A stretch of 64,000 nucleotides of DNA from an uncultured Clostridia bacterium (GCA_934254725.1 CAKQLR010000002.1:40726-104725), one strand, 5' to 3'. Shown: positions 37,276 to 46,157, counted from the first letter of the stretch. Numbers and translations are program-made. The notes: generated by a model not told the origin, from the letters alone.

Positions 37276-37983
37276 ATGAAATACGTGTTGTTTGATTTAG
37301 ACGGGACGCTGCTCCCTATGGACCAAGATTATTTTACCGTTCGCTTCTTCGAAACGCTTGCAAATTATATGGAAAAACGCGGTTACGAGCGCAAGACTTT
37401 TCAAAAAGCATTGCTTGCGGGAATAACTGCGGAAAAAAACAATAACGGCAAAACGTTAAACGGCACGCTCTTTTACGAAGCTATTACGGAGTACCTCGGC
37501 GAAAGTTTTTTACAGGACAAAGATTACTTCGACAATTTTAACTTCACCGAATTCAACGACGTAAAACAGTATGTAGGGTTTACCCCGCGCGCCGCCGAAA
37601 CGGTTAAAAAAGTAAAGGCAGCGGGTGCAAAACTTATTCTCGCTTCAAACCCGATTTTTGCCGACGAAGGTCAAAAGGCGAGAATGCGCTGGGCTGGAGT
37701 CGACCCCGACGATTTCGATTACATCACTTCCGCGGAGAATTCCACCTACTGCAAGCCGAAAACGGAATATTACCAGGAAATACTTACTAAAATCGGTGCA
37801 AAACCGCAAAATTGCGTTATGATAGGCAACGACACCGGTGACGACCCGCCGTCAATTAATGCGGGAATCCAATTCTTCCTTTTAACGGATTGCCTTATAA
37901 ACACCAAAAACATTGACTTAAACACCTTTATTAACGGCAACTACGACGCCCTCAACGCCTATTTAGACGACTTCCTGGGCTGA
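37276..37983 (+). CDS. HAD-family hydrolase
   Basis: A 235-residue haloacid-dehalogenase phosphatase. Motif I FDLDGTLL (residues 6-13), motif II Ser in LILASNP, motif III Lys in YCKPKTEYYQ and motif IV GNDTGDD are all present. The helical cap after motif I suggests a C1-type enzyme for a small phosphorylated metabolite; the substrate is unknown. It follows the importer by 42 bases and ends at a terminator, so it may belong to that operon. Confidence 0.88.
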   Translation: MKYVLFDLDGTLLPMDQDYFTVRFFETLANYMEKRGYERKTFQKALLAGITAEKNNNGKTLNGTLFYEAITEYLGESFLQDKDYFDNFNFTEFNDVKQYVGFTPRAAETVKKVKAAGAKLILASNPIFADEGQKARMRWAGVDPDDFDYITSAENSTYCKPKTEYYQEILTKIGAKPQNCVMIGNDTGDDPPSINAGIQFFLLTDCLINTKNIDLNTFINGNYDALNAYLDDFLG

Positions 37984-38008
37984 GGTTTTTCAAATTTAAT
38001 CATTTTTT

Positions 38009-38040
38009 AAGCTTCGGGTTTCCCGAGGCTTTTTATTTTA
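38009..38040 (+). terminator. terminator after the HAD gene
   Basis: AAGCTTCGGG and CCCGAGGCTT pair over 10 bp with one G-T pair and a three-base loop, followed by TTTTT-A-TTTT. Confidence 0.85.
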
Positions 38041-38049
38041 TAAAAATAC

Positions 38050-38116
38050 TTGACAAACAGATTTTTTAAGTATATACTGTTGGTGATTTGTATTACAAGT
38101 ATAACTATTCATACTT
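38050..38116 (+). promoter_or_regulatory. promoter and palindromic operators of the AbrB-ABC module
   Basis: TTGACA (38050-38055), 17 bases and TATACT (38073-38078) form a near-perfect promoter. The palindrome AGTATATACT (38069-38078) covers the -10. A second inverted pair, AAGTAT (38097-38102) and ATACTT (38111-38116), lies in the leader. Shared AGTAT/ATACT half-sites suggest that one regulator binds both, probably the AbrB-type product of the next gene. Confidence 0.75.
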
Positions 38117-38131
38117 TTAGGAGGAATATAC

Positions 38132-38401
38132 ATGAAACAAGACAAGTTTATGACGACGCTGAAACTCGGATCCAAGGGACAGATAGTCATTCCGAAAGAA
38201 GTCCGCGATATGTTCGGCATAAAACCGGGCGACACCGTTCTGCTTCTTGCCGACATTGAAAAGGGCATAGCCATTACCGATTATAAAGCCTATAAAGAAT
38301 TTGCCGAAGCCATTCTGAGCTGCAATCCCTGCGCTCGCGGCGCTTCCGAAAAAGGCGTCGACGAAAACGAAAAACAACCGCATAACGCGGATAAACAATA
38401 G
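38132..38401 (+). CDS. AbrB/SpoVT-type DNA-binding regulator
   Basis: An 89-residue protein with an N-terminal swapped-hairpin AbrB domain (LGSKGQIVIPKEVRDMFGIKPGDTVLLL). The C-terminal half is hydrophilic with two Cys (CNPC) and is not conserved. AGGAGG precedes the ATG. It is the first gene of a three-gene unit with an ABC ATPase and permease; palindromes on its promoter suggest autorepression and control of the exporter. A MazE-like antitoxin role is unlikely since no toxin gene follows. Confidence 0.88.
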   Translation: MKQDKFMTTLKLGSKGQIVIPKEVRDMFGIKPGDTVLLLADIEKGIAITDYKAYKEFAEAILSCNPCARGASEKGVDENEKQPHNADKQ

Positions 38402-38413
38402 ACAGGTGACAAA

Positions 38414-39268
38414 ATGAATAACGTTCTTGAAATTAAAAATCTGACGAAAACCTACCCGGAATTTAAGCTCGACAATGTTTCTTTCGGCGTAAAGGAAGGC
38501 TCTATAACGGGTTTCATCGGGAGAAACGGCGCGGGCAAGTCCACCACGCTTAAATCCGTTATGAACCTCGTTCACCCGGACAGCGGCGAAATTTTCTTTT
38601 TCGGCAAGCCCTTTGCGGGGAACGAAGCCGAGATCAAGGAAAACGTCAGCTACGCCCTCGGCGAGGTCGATTACTACTTCCGCAAAAAAATCAAGCAGAT
38701 AATAGACGTGACCAAACGCTTCTACAAAAACTGGAGCGAGGCGGATTACAGAAAATATATGGATTTATTTTCCCTTTCGGAGGAAAAAAAGCCTATGGAG
38801 CTTTCCGCCGGAATGAAAGTTAAATTCAACCTTGTTCTCGCGCTCTCTCACAAAGCAAAGCTTTTAATTCTCGACGAGCCGACGAGCGGGTTGGACCCCG
38901 TTTCGCGAGAGGAACTCCTGGACGTATTTCTTTCACTTAAAGACGAAGGCGTTTCCATACTGTTTTCCACGCATATAACAAGCGACCTTGAAAAGTGCGC
39001 GGACAGAATTGCCTACCTGAAACGCGGAAGAATCGAGTTTTTCGGCGACACCAAGGACTTTGAAAACAGCTACGTTTTAGTAAAAGTTCCGCCCGAAAAA
39101 ATGACGGATGATTTAAAGAAAACTTTCATAGGCACCAACCGCACGCGCGATTACATAAGCGGGTTGACGCTATCGGCAAACGCCTGCGAATATACGGGTT
39201 TCGAAACGGTAAAACCCACTCTCGAAGAAGTTATGATTCACCTTGAAAAAGAGGTAAACGCAAAATGA
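38414..39268 (+). CDS. ABC transporter ATP-binding protein (ABC-2 exporter)
   Basis: A 284-residue ATPase of the drug/lantibiotic export type. Walker A GRNGAGKSTT, Q-loop region, signature LSAGMKVKFNL (LSGGM variant), Walker B LLILDEPTSGLDP and switch His in FSTHI are present. The C-terminal ~70 residues are a family-typical tail. Its stop overlaps the permease ATG by four bases. With the AbrB regulator it forms a module common in Clostridia; related modules answer antimicrobial peptides, but no substrate is shown here. Confidence 0.9.
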   Translation: MNNVLEIKNLTKTYPEFKLDNVSFGVKEGSITGFIGRNGAGKSTTLKSVMNLVHPDSGEIFFFGKPFAGNEAEIKENVSYALGEVDYYFRKKIKQIIDVTKRFYKNWSEADYRKYMDLFSLSEEKKPMELSAGMKVKFNLVLALSHKAKLLILDEPTSGLDPVSREELLDVFLSLKDEGVSILFSTHITSDLEKCADRIAYLKRGRIEFFGDTKDFENSYVLVKVPPEKMTDDLKKTFIGTNRTRDYISGLTLSANACEYTGFETVKPTLEEVMIHLEKEVNAK

Positions 39269-39921
39269 AAAATCTTCTTTATAAGGAACTTAAAACGTTC
39301 GTATCCCCTCTGAACTACTTGTTTTTTGCATTCACGCTTATGGCGTTTATACCCGGCGGGTACCCGTTGTTGGTTTCGTCTTTCTTTATAATGATGGGCG
39401 TTTTCGTATCTTTCCAGATAGCAAGAGAACACCACGACACGCTGTTTACAGTTCTTCTCCCCATCAAAAAAACCGACGCGGTTAAGGCAAGATACCTTTC
39501 TGTGTGTATGCTGCAACTGATTTCTATGGTTTTCTTTGCGGCGTTTACGGCTATAAGAATTACTCTTCTTTCGTCGCTGCCGGCGTACTCGACGCCCACG
39601 CTTATGCCCGCAAACCTGACGTTTTTAGGCTTTGCATTTATCTCTTTCGGGCTTTTCAACATTATATTCCTGAAAGGATTTTTCAAGACCGCATACTACT
39701 ACGCAAAGCCGTTTATAATTTACATAATCGTAGTATTCATAACGGTGGCGGTAGAAGAAACTTTGGGCTTTCTGCCGTTTATCGTGTTTTTGAAATCTCA
39801 ATCGGGCAGCGATCTGTTACTTCAAATTCCCGTGCTCGCTATAGGGATAATCTTCTATTTCCTGTCCACATTTCTCTCGTTAAAATCCGCGCAAAAGAAG
39901 TTTGCAACCCTCGATATTTAA
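39265..39921 (+). CDS. ABC-2 type permease
   Basis: A 218-residue membrane protein with about six helices in ABC-2 permease arrangement. The cytosolic stretch AREHHDTLFTVLLPIKKTDAV after helix two is typical of the family that includes small peptide exporters. It is translationally coupled to the ATPase gene and ends at a strong terminator. Confidence 0.85.
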   Translation: MKNLLYKELKTFVSPLNYLFFAFTLMAFIPGGYPLLVSSFFIMMGVFVSFQIAREHHDTLFTVLLPIKKTDAVKARYLSVCMLQLISMVFFAAFTAIRITLLSSLPAYSTPTLMPANLTFLGFAFISFGLFNIIFLKGFFKTAYYYAKPFIIYIIVVFITVAVEETLGFLPFIVFLKSQSGSDLLLQIPVLAIGIIFYFLSTFLSLKSAQKKFATLDI

Positions 39922-39947
39922 AGGTGACAAACATAAAAACAACATCA

Positions 39948-39990
39948 AAAAAAGCCTCGTTTATGCACGATAAACGAGGCTTTTTATATT
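39948..39990. terminator. bidirectional terminator between the ABC-2 permease and galE
   Basis: AAAAGCCTCGTTTAT (39950-39964) and its exact complement (39970-39984) form a 15-bp stem with a five-base loop. T-runs follow on both strands, so it ends both convergent units. Confidence 0.93.
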
Positions 39991-39995
39991 TTAAA

Positions 39996-41018
39996 TTACT
40001 CTTCGTCGGGGTAACCGTCCGGGTTTTTGGTTTGCCATCTTAAAGAGTCCGCGCACATATCGTCGAGGTTCTTTTCCGCTTTGAAGCCCAGATACTTTTC
40101 GGCAAGCGACGGATCCGCATAGCACTCGGGAACGTCGCCGGGGCGTCTTTCGGTAAAGACGTAAGGAACGGGTTTGCCCGCCGCCTTGGAGAAAGCGTTA
40201 ACCACGTCCAGAACGGAATAGCCCGTGCCGGTGCCGAGGTTCACGGTAAACAATCCAGGGTTCTGTTCAAGCTTTTTGAGCGCGAGAACGTGCCCCTTTG
40301 CAAGGTCCACAACGTGAATATAATCTCTTACGCCCGTGCCGTCCTTGGTTGGGTAGTCGTTCCCAAATACTTTAAGGCAAGTCAATTTGCCGACGATAAC
40401 CTTAGTGATATACGGGCAAAGGTTATTCGGAATATCGTGCGGGTCCTCCCCTATAAGTCCGCTTTCGTGCGCGCCTATGGGGTTAAAGTATCTTAAAACG
40501 GCGATATTAAAGCTTTTATCAGCTACCGCAAGGTCGTTTAAGATATATTCTATAAACAATTTCGTTCTGCCGTAAGGGTTCGTTGCGGAAAGCGGAAAAC
40601 TTTCGTTTATGGGAACGCTTGCAGGGTTTCCGTAAACGGTTGCGGATGACGAGAAAACGATATTCTTGCAATTATGCTTTCTCATAACGTTCAGAATGGC
40701 AAGCATTCCGTCGATATTGTTGCGGTAGTATTCGAGAGGTTTCGCCACCGATTCGCCTACCGCTTTAAGCCCTGCGAAGTTTATAACCGCGTCTATCTTA
40801 TTTTCGGAAAAAATTCTGTCGAGAGCGGTTTCGTCGCAGACGTCCTCTTTGTAGAAAACGGTTTTTTTGCCGGTTATCTGCTCAATTCTCCTGACAGCCT
40901 CTCTCTTGCTGTTGGAAAGGTTATCGACGATTATAACGTTGTATCCGTTGTTTAACAGTTCAACCGCGGTGTGGCTGCCTATATAGCCGGCACCGCCCGT
41001 AACCAAAATAGTCTTCAT
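39996..41018 (-). CDS. galE: UDP-glucose 4-epimerase
   Basis: A 340-residue extended SDR. The NAD motif GGAGYIGSH is at residues 8-16. The catalytic Ser/Thr in SSSATVYG and the Tyr-Lys pair of NPYGRTK are present. It interconverts UDP-glucose and UDP-galactose in the Leloir pathway. It follows galT on the same strand with a 58-base gap. No galK is in the window. Confidence 0.95.
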   Translation of the reverse strand: MKTILVTGGAGYIGSHTAVELLNNGYNVIIVDNLSNSKREAVRRIEQITGKKTVFYKEDVCDETALDRIFSENKIDAVINFAGLKAVGESVAKPLEYYRNNIDGMLAILNVMRKHNCKNIVFSSSATVYGNPASVPINESFPLSATNPYGRTKLFIEYILNDLAVADKSFNIAVLRYFNPIGAHESGLIGEDPHDIPNNLCPYITKVIVGKLTCLKVFGNDYPTKDGTGVRDYIHVVDLAKGHVLALKKLEQNPGLFTVNLGTGTGYSVLDVVNAFSKAAGKPVPYVFTERRPGDVPECYADPSLAEKYLGFKAEKNLDDMCADSLRWQTKNPDGYPDEE

Positions 41019-41076
41019 TTTTTATCTCCTGAAATAATTATATTCTACGTTTTAAAATATTGCTCATTCTATGTTA

Positions 41077-42618
41077 TTATTCAAACCTGAACCCGAAGGA
41101 AGTAAGGCATTTTTTAAAGGCTTTTTCTCCTTTTTCGTCCTTTTTGAATACCGCCGTGCATTCGAGAATACTCTTACACGTCTGGTTTATGTAATCGATA
41201 ACCCTATCGTGCGCCTCGTTTTCGGTAAGCCCGACGCCGAATTTATCCGTAAGGCTTTTTATCATATCCGAGTGAACGAACAGGTCGTCGTCCGAAGCTA
41301 TTTCTCCGCTATATTCTCTTTCGCCCGTAAGGATTTTTTCTATTTCCTTCGTCTGCCTTTTAAGCCTGCCGGGAAGAATAAACAAGCCCATCGCTTCTAT
41401 AAGCCCTATTCCCTCTTTCTTTATATTGAAATATTCGGGGTGAGCGTGAAACAACCCGTCGGGATATTCGTCCGTGGTTATGTTGTTCCTTAGAATTAGT
41501 TCCAGCGTGTACTCGTCGCCGTTTTTCGACGCGATAGGCGAAAGCGTACTGTGCGGCTTGCCATCCTTGAACGCATATATATTCACTTCCTCGTCCGTGT
41601 AGTTCTTCCAGAAGCGGATAAACTCCGCACCTAATCCGGCAAGACTTTCGCGGCTTTTAGACGTAAACCTTAAAGCGCTGTTATACCAATCGAGTACCCC
41701 GCCCGAAACGAGAGGGTATTTATCCGATACAAGCTTCTGCTTTATCGGCGATTTTCTCATAGGGAGAACGTGTCCGCCGCCCTGAAAGTGCTCGTGATTT
41801 AAAATAGAGCCTCCGACAATAGGCAAATCCGCATTGCTCCCTATAAAGTAATTCGGAAAAATATCCACAAAGTCAAAGAGTTTATCGCAGGTTTTATCGC
41901 CGATACACATATTTGAATGCTTTCTGTTTATAGCGATGCAATGCTCGGTATAGTACGCGTACGGCGAATACTGAACAAACCATTCCTCTCCGCCGAGGGT
42001 TACGGTAACCGTGCGCAGATTGCTTCTCGGCGGTTTCTTCAGGTTGCCCTTGAAACCTTCGTTCTCCTTGCAAAGCGCGCAAGCAGGATAATTTTCGCCG
42101 GTATTTTTCAAAGACAACAATTTTGCTATGTCCTTATTGTCTTTTTCCGGTTTTGAAAGATTTACGGTAATTTCAAGCACGTTGTCGCCGTCCTCGAATT
42201 CCCATTTGAGATTTTTTTCTATATCCGTTTTGCGGACGTACCTGTTCATAACGGAAACGGAATACAGATACTCGCAAGCGGAATAAATGCCTTTTTCCGC
42301 CCTTAAACGAAAAAATTCCTCGTTTATTTTACTCGGACGCGGGGTGAGCAAACCGAGTATATGAGCGGAAAAAAGCTCTTCCTCACCCTCAGGACAAACG
42401 GAATTTTCTTTTGCGTAAACAATAAGCTCATCCGCAAGCTCGTCGGGGACGCTCAGTTTTTCCACACAGGAAAAATCCTCCTCTCCCGTAAACGGCGTTT
42501 CCTCGTTCAGCTCTTTTAAAAGGAGATTTCTGAAATATTCCTCGTCCGTTTTCTCTAAATACAGAAATTTTTCGGCATACTTTATAAGCTTTTCTATTAA
42601 AATTTTTCCGTCAACCAT
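41077..42618 (-). CDS. galT: UDP-glucose-hexose-1-phosphate uridylyltransferase (Firmicutes type)
   Basis: A 513-residue GalT of the long Firmicutes class rather than the ~350-residue HIT-type GalT. Recognisable are the N-terminal helical domain and the catalytic NHEHFQGG region after GGSI. It transfers UMP to galactose-1-phosphate and feeds galE downstream. The operon is read from a promoter with an extended -10 about 75 bases upstream. Confidence 0.93.
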   Translation of the reverse strand: MVDGKILIEKLIKYAEKFLYLEKTDEEYFRNLLLKELNEETPFTGEEDFSCVEKLSVPDELADELIVYAKENSVCPEGEEELFSAHILGLLTPRPSKINEEFFRLRAEKGIYSACEYLYSVSVMNRYVRKTDIEKNLKWEFEDGDNVLEITVNLSKPEKDNKDIAKLLSLKNTGENYPACALCKENEGFKGNLKKPPRSNLRTVTVTLGGEEWFVQYSPYAYYTEHCIAINRKHSNMCIGDKTCDKLFDFVDIFPNYFIGSNADLPIVGGSILNHEHFQGGGHVLPMRKSPIKQKLVSDKYPLVSGGVLDWYNSALRFTSKSRESLAGLGAEFIRFWKNYTDEEVNIYAFKDGKPHSTLSPIASKNGDEYTLELILRNNITTDEYPDGLFHAHPEYFNIKKEGIGLIEAMGLFILPGRLKRQTKEIEKILTGEREYSGEIASDDDLFVHSDMIKSLTDKFGVGLTENEAHDRVIDYINQTCKSILECTAVFKKDEKGEKAFKKCLTSFGFRFE

Positions 42619-42695
42619 TTAATTCTTCTCCGTGGAAAATCACTTTTTTCACCCGCTGCATTTTCGGTTTTCGCAAGTCGTCTTTTTCAGCATTT

Positions 42696-42724
42696 ATTGT
42701 ATCACTTTTCCATGCATTTTTCAA
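42696..42724 (-). promoter_or_regulatory. galTE promoter
   Basis: Minus strand TTGAAA (42724-42719), 17 bases and TACAAT (42701-42696) with TG one base before the -10. The start would be near 42689, about 70 bases before galT. Confidence 0.75.
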
Positions 42725-42813
42725 GCAAAAAAGAAACATTCGCAACCCTCGGGTGCAAAAAATTTTTGCAAGGCATAACACTTTTCATTAAACGCTTCCC
42801 AAGGCGAAAGCAA

Positions 42814-42850
42814 ACAAAAACGCCGCCGTAATATTATATGCGGCAGCGCT
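42814..42850 (-). terminator. terminator of the RNase P RNA gene
   Basis: On the minus strand CGCTGCC and GGCGGCG pair over 7 bp (one G-U) around an AT-rich loop, followed by TTTTT. It lies about 10 bases after the end of the RNase P RNA. Confidence 0.75.
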
Positions 42851-42862
42851 TTTTTTGAAATT

Positions 42863-43215
42863 CGATTTAAGGCGGACCTGTAAGCCGGGTTCTGTCGTTT
42901 AATGCGGTTATCTATCTTGACAATGCGTCTCCGCATTGTTCGAGCGACGTATGTTTATACCGTAAGCCGAGAGCGGCGTATCTTACGGTTCAGTCTTGCT
43001 TCGGGTGGGGTTTACATGGCACTAAGCGTTACCGCGAAGTCGGTGAGCTTTTACCTCGCCTTTCCATCCTTACAGCCGATAGGCTGCGGTTTATTTCTGT
43101 TGCACTTTCCTTGAAGTCGCCTTCACCGGTAGTTAGCCGGCACCCTTGCCGCTATGAAGCCCGGACTTTCCTCGTCAGGTTTTTCCTTCCGCAACCGCAC
43201 AGTCCGCTTAAATCG
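42863..43215 (-). ncRNA. rnpB: RNase P RNA (M1 RNA)
   Basis: The catalytic RNA that matures tRNA 5' ends. The minus strand contains the universal 5' core GAGGAAAGTCCGGGCT (about 43175-43160) and the 3' partner that ends GAACCCGGCTTACAGGTCC. The two ends pair perfectly as helix P1: CGATTTAAG with CTTAAATCG and CGGAC with GTCCG, which fixes the borders. Length is about 350 bases. It has its own promoter and terminator. Whether it is type A or B was not decided. Confidence 0.96.
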
Positions 43216-43221
43216 ATATGT

Positions 43222-43250
43222 ATTATACCACTATTTTAACGGGATGTCGA
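43222..43250 (-). promoter_or_regulatory. rnpB promoter inside the end of ddl
   Basis: Minus strand TCGACA (43250-43245), 17 bases and TATAAT (43227-43222) with TG one base before the -10. The -35 lies within the last codons of ddl. The start falls at the first base pair of helix P1. Confidence 0.85.
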
Positions 43251-44390
43251 ACGTTTTGCACCGCTTTTTACGCCTGCTTTAATTAAAACGTCAGATCCGA
43301 ACGAAAAAGTTCTGTTAGAAAAGGCTCTATTCTCCCTTACGCCCTCCTCTATAAGTTCGGAAATCACCTCTCCGTATTTTGCGGGAGTATCTCTGAACAG
43401 GTACAGGGCAAGCGACCCGGGCACGGTGTTTACCTCGTTTATGAAAATCTCCCCCGTTTCCGAAACCAAAAAGTCCACCCTTACTATTCCCGTAAGAAAA
43501 GCCTTTTTATAAACGGACAGGGTAAGCTCCCTTATTTTAGCGGAAAGCTCCGCATTTATATCTGCGGGGAATTCTCGGTAAACGGTGTTTTTCAGCCCTG
43601 TGGCGTACTTATCGCCGAACGTTAAAAACTCCCCGTTAAACTTGGGATTTTCGCATTCGGAAACCACTATTTTACCGTTCTTCTTATAAGCCGCGCAGTT
43701 TATTTCCGTAAAGTTTTTAAGAGCAGGCTCTATTAAAACTTTGCCGTCGTACCTGAGGGCGCGCTCTATTGCGTCTTTAAGCTCGTTTCGGTTTTTAGCT
43801 ATCGAAATGCCTATACTCGAACCGAGGTTTGCCGGTTTGATTATGCAAGGATAGCCTATTTTCTTTTCGGTAAGCACCGAACAGAATTCTCTGTTCCCGA
43901 AATATTTCTCCCCCGAAAACGAGAAAAACGGCAACACCGGTAAATTCGCGCCCATCAGATAGTATTTGCCTGCCGCCTTATCCATAAACACGGACGAAGC
44001 CATAACATCCGGCGAAGCAAACGGAATTTCGCTCAGGCGGAACACCCCCGAAAGCGTGCCGTCCTCTCCGTTCAAGCCGTGGCAACAATTCACCGCGCAG
44101 TACACTTCGAACATCCTTTTTAGCTTGCCCGAAGTAATATCGTACAGCTCCTTAGAGCAAGGCAGAACGGCGACTTTCTTCAACCCCGCGGTCGAGCGGT
44201 TTTTGTAAAAGGCAGGCTCCAGAAGTTTGTCGCCGGTAAACCAACCCTCCTCGGTTATGTAAACGGGCACGGCAAAGTACTCCTGCTTATCCGTACAGTT
44301 TGCCGCCAAAACCCCCGTTATCACGGAAATATCCCTTTCGCAGGATTTTCCTCCGAACAGGAACAACACGTTTTTTAAAGTCTTTTTCAA
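43236..44390 (-). CDS. ddl: D-alanine-D-alanine ligase
   Basis: A 384-residue ATP-grasp ligase making the D-Ala-D-Ala dipeptide for MurF. FGGKSCERDISVITG at the N-terminus, KPANLGSSIGI for ATP binding, RVDFLV and the metal-binding NEVNTVPGS are present. The omega-loop region (FGDKYATG) follows the pattern of Clostridia ligases; D-lactate specificity is not suggested. The start is TTG at 44390 with AGGAGGA in front. It follows murF on the same strand across a terminator-like hairpin. Confidence 0.94.
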   Translation of the reverse strand: MKKTLKNVLFLFGGKSCERDISVITGVLAANCTDKQEYFAVPVYITEEGWFTGDKLLEPAFYKNRSTAGLKKVAVLPCSKELYDITSGKLKRMFEVYCAVNCCHGLNGEDGTLSGVFRLSEIPFASPDVMASSVFMDKAAGKYYLMGANLPVLPFFSFSGEKYFGNREFCSVLTEKKIGYPCIIKPANLGSSIGISIAKNRNELKDAIERALRYDGKVLIEPALKNFTEINCAAYKKNGKIVVSECENPKFNGEFLTFGDKYATGLKNTVYREFPADINAELSAKIRELTLSVYKKAFLTGIVRVDFLVSETGEIFINEVNTVPGSLALYLFRDTPAKYGEVISELIEEGVRENRAFSNRTFSFGSDVLIKAGVKSGAKRSTSR

Positions 44391-44411
44391 TAAGCTTTCC
44401 TCCTTTTTCTA

Positions 44412-44446
44412 CAAAAAAAGCACCTAAGAAATTCATCTTAAGTGCT
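44412..44446 (-). terminator. terminator between murF and ddl
   Basis: AGCACTTAAGA and TCTTAGGTGCT on the minus strand pair over 11 positions with one mismatch, followed by seven Ts. The ddl ribosome site begins right after, so ddl is either expressed by read-through or from an unseen promoter. Confidence 0.75.
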
Positions 44447-44486
44447 AAATGTTTTTGTATTGTTTCAGGGCTTTTGCTCCCTGTTT

Positions 44487-46157
44487 TTAATTGTATTTAT
44501 CGGGCAGGTCGTTTTCGAAAATAATCACGTCGCCCTTCCGAATGATTTCCGCAAGAGCCTTTTTGCCGTCCGACAAATCCTTTACCGTAATAATGTTATC
44601 GCTCGGGAAGTCCACGGAAATAAGCCCCTCTTTTATCTTATCGACCCTGCGCTTTCCTACAAGAATAACTATATCCGCATGCTTGCCCAGCCTTTCCCCG
44701 AGCCTGTAGTTTTCGTATTCTTCCATACTGCCGAGCTCCACAAGCCCAGGCGTAACGACTATTTTTCTGCCGCTGAAGCAATCAAGCACTTCCATAGCCG
44801 CAACCGTGCCGTTTACGTTCGCGTTGAAAGAATCGTCTATAACTACCGTGCCGTTGGAAGCTTCTATCACTTCGAGGCGGTGCTTTATCGGTTTAATCCT
44901 GTTTATGCCGGAAGCAATCTGCCCGTCGGATAGACCGAGCTTTACCGCAACCGCCGCGGCAAGGCATATATTGGAAACGTTATGAGTGCCTATAAGCACC
45001 GTACCGCATTCTATTTTTCTGCCGTCTATTACAAGCGTGAACCTCGTTCCGTTGCCGCTCACGTTGATGTCTTCCGCAAAAACGGACGGATTGTTTTCCG
45101 TAGAAATACCCGCGATAACGTGAGATACAGGGCACTTTTCACCCATTTCAACGGCAATTTCGTTGTCAGCCGAGAACGCCGCGAAGCCGTCATTATCAAG
45201 TCCTTCTATAAGCTCGTACTTGGTTTTTTTGATGTTCGTAACCGAACCGAACGTTTCTATATGCTGGTTAGTAACGCCCGTTATTATGCCTATGGACGGC
45301 TTGACTATATCCGTAAGTTCCTTAATGTCTCCCACGTTGCGCGCCCCCATTTCGACGATAAGCACCTCGTGCGAGGGTGAAAGTTTCTTTACAGTTTTAC
45401 AAATTCCCATAGGGGTATTGTAGGATAGCGGAGTGGCTAAAACGTTGTATTTTTCGGACAGAATAGTTGACAGAATTTCTTTAACGCTCGTTTTTCCATA
45501 GCTGCCCGTTATGCCTATTTTGATTAAATCGGGACGGGCGGAAAGTTTAGCCTTACACTTTTCCACATACTGACGTTTGCTGTACCTTTCAAACGGCTCG
45601 TTTACGAGATACGCGAGGAGCACAAACACCGGAAGCAGCATAGGCGTTAAACACAATAACCCGTACCTTAGTTTATATACAAGCGAATCTTCATCGAGAA
45701 ACACCGCCGCAAAATTGACGAGGGTAAGAAGCAACATCGTCAACAGCAAAGTAACGAAAACGAAAGTTACAAGCAGTCTTACGACCCTCCTCGTTTTTAC
45801 GAGGGGGACCTTACTTTTTACCTTTCTGTCCTTACCGATATAAACGATGAAAAACAAAACGTAAAAGATAAACCCGCAATACACGGCAAAGTAGCTTTCC
45901 CAGAAAATCATTACCGCTATATTGAAAATAAGAAAAGCGAGTATGCTGAGTATGGACACGATAATAAGCCTTAGCATATATATATTGTCCTTCCTTCTCA
46001 GCCAGGAAAGATACCCCCTGCCGTCGTACCCCGTTTGCTGAAGGGTCTGCACGAATTTAAAAGAAGCAAAATACATAAACACCGTATTGAGAACGGACAG
46101 CGCGATTACCTCGTACATTCCCGCTTCCACAACTCCTACGGATAACAGATTGTTCAA
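44487..46157 (-). CDS. murF: MurF-type Mur ligase fused to an N-terminal membrane domain
   Basis: A 556-residue protein that should add D-Ala-D-Ala to UDP-MurNAc-tripeptide. The first ~205 residues hold about five hydrophobic helices separated by basic loops. The ligase part follows at once: P-loop GITGSYGKTSVKEI, EMGARNVGDI, the HN of GTHNVSNIC, and DDSFNANVNG, all MurF-like. The soluble N-terminal domain that normally binds UDP-MurNAc-tripeptide is missing, replaced by the membrane part. TTG at 46157 is chosen because AGGAGG precedes it; a further upstream start would overlap the hydrolase gene. A different Mur-ligase specificity remains possible. Confidence 0.85.
   Translation of the reverse strand: MNNLLSVGVVEAGMYEVIALSVLNTVFMYFASFKFVQTLQQTGYDGRGYLSWLRRKDNIYMLRLIIVSILSILAFLIFNIAVMIFWESYFAVYCGFIFYVLFFIVYIGKDRKVKSKVPLVKTRRVVRLLVTFVFVTLLLTMLLLTLVNFAAVFLDEDSLVYKLRYGLLCLTPMLLPVFVLLAYLVNEPFERYSKRQYVEKCKAKLSARPDLIKIGITGSYGKTSVKEILSTILSEKYNVLATPLSYNTPMGICKTVKKLSPSHEVLIVEMGARNVGDIKELTDIVKPSIGIITGVTNQHIETFGSVTNIKKTKYELIEGLDNDGFAAFSADNEIAVEMGEKCPVSHVIAGISTENNPSVFAEDINVSGNGTRFTLVIDGRKIECGTVLIGTHNVSNICLAAAVAVKLGLSDGQIASGINRIKPIKHRLEVIEASNGTVVIDDSFNANVNGTVAAMEVLDCFSGRKIVVTPGLVELGSMEEYENYRLGERLGKHADIVILVGKRRVDKIKEGLISVDFPSDNIITVKDLSDGKKALAEIIRKGDVIIFENDLPDKYN

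Noticed and set aside
38132..38401. A toxin-antitoxin module for the AbrB-type protein
   Set aside because: The next genes are an ABC ATPase and permease; there is no MazF- or VapC-like toxin frame.
42721..42936. A minus-strand 71-codon frame between galT and rnpB
   Set aside because: It overlaps the RNase P RNA 3' end, its terminator and the galT promoter, and has no ribosome site.
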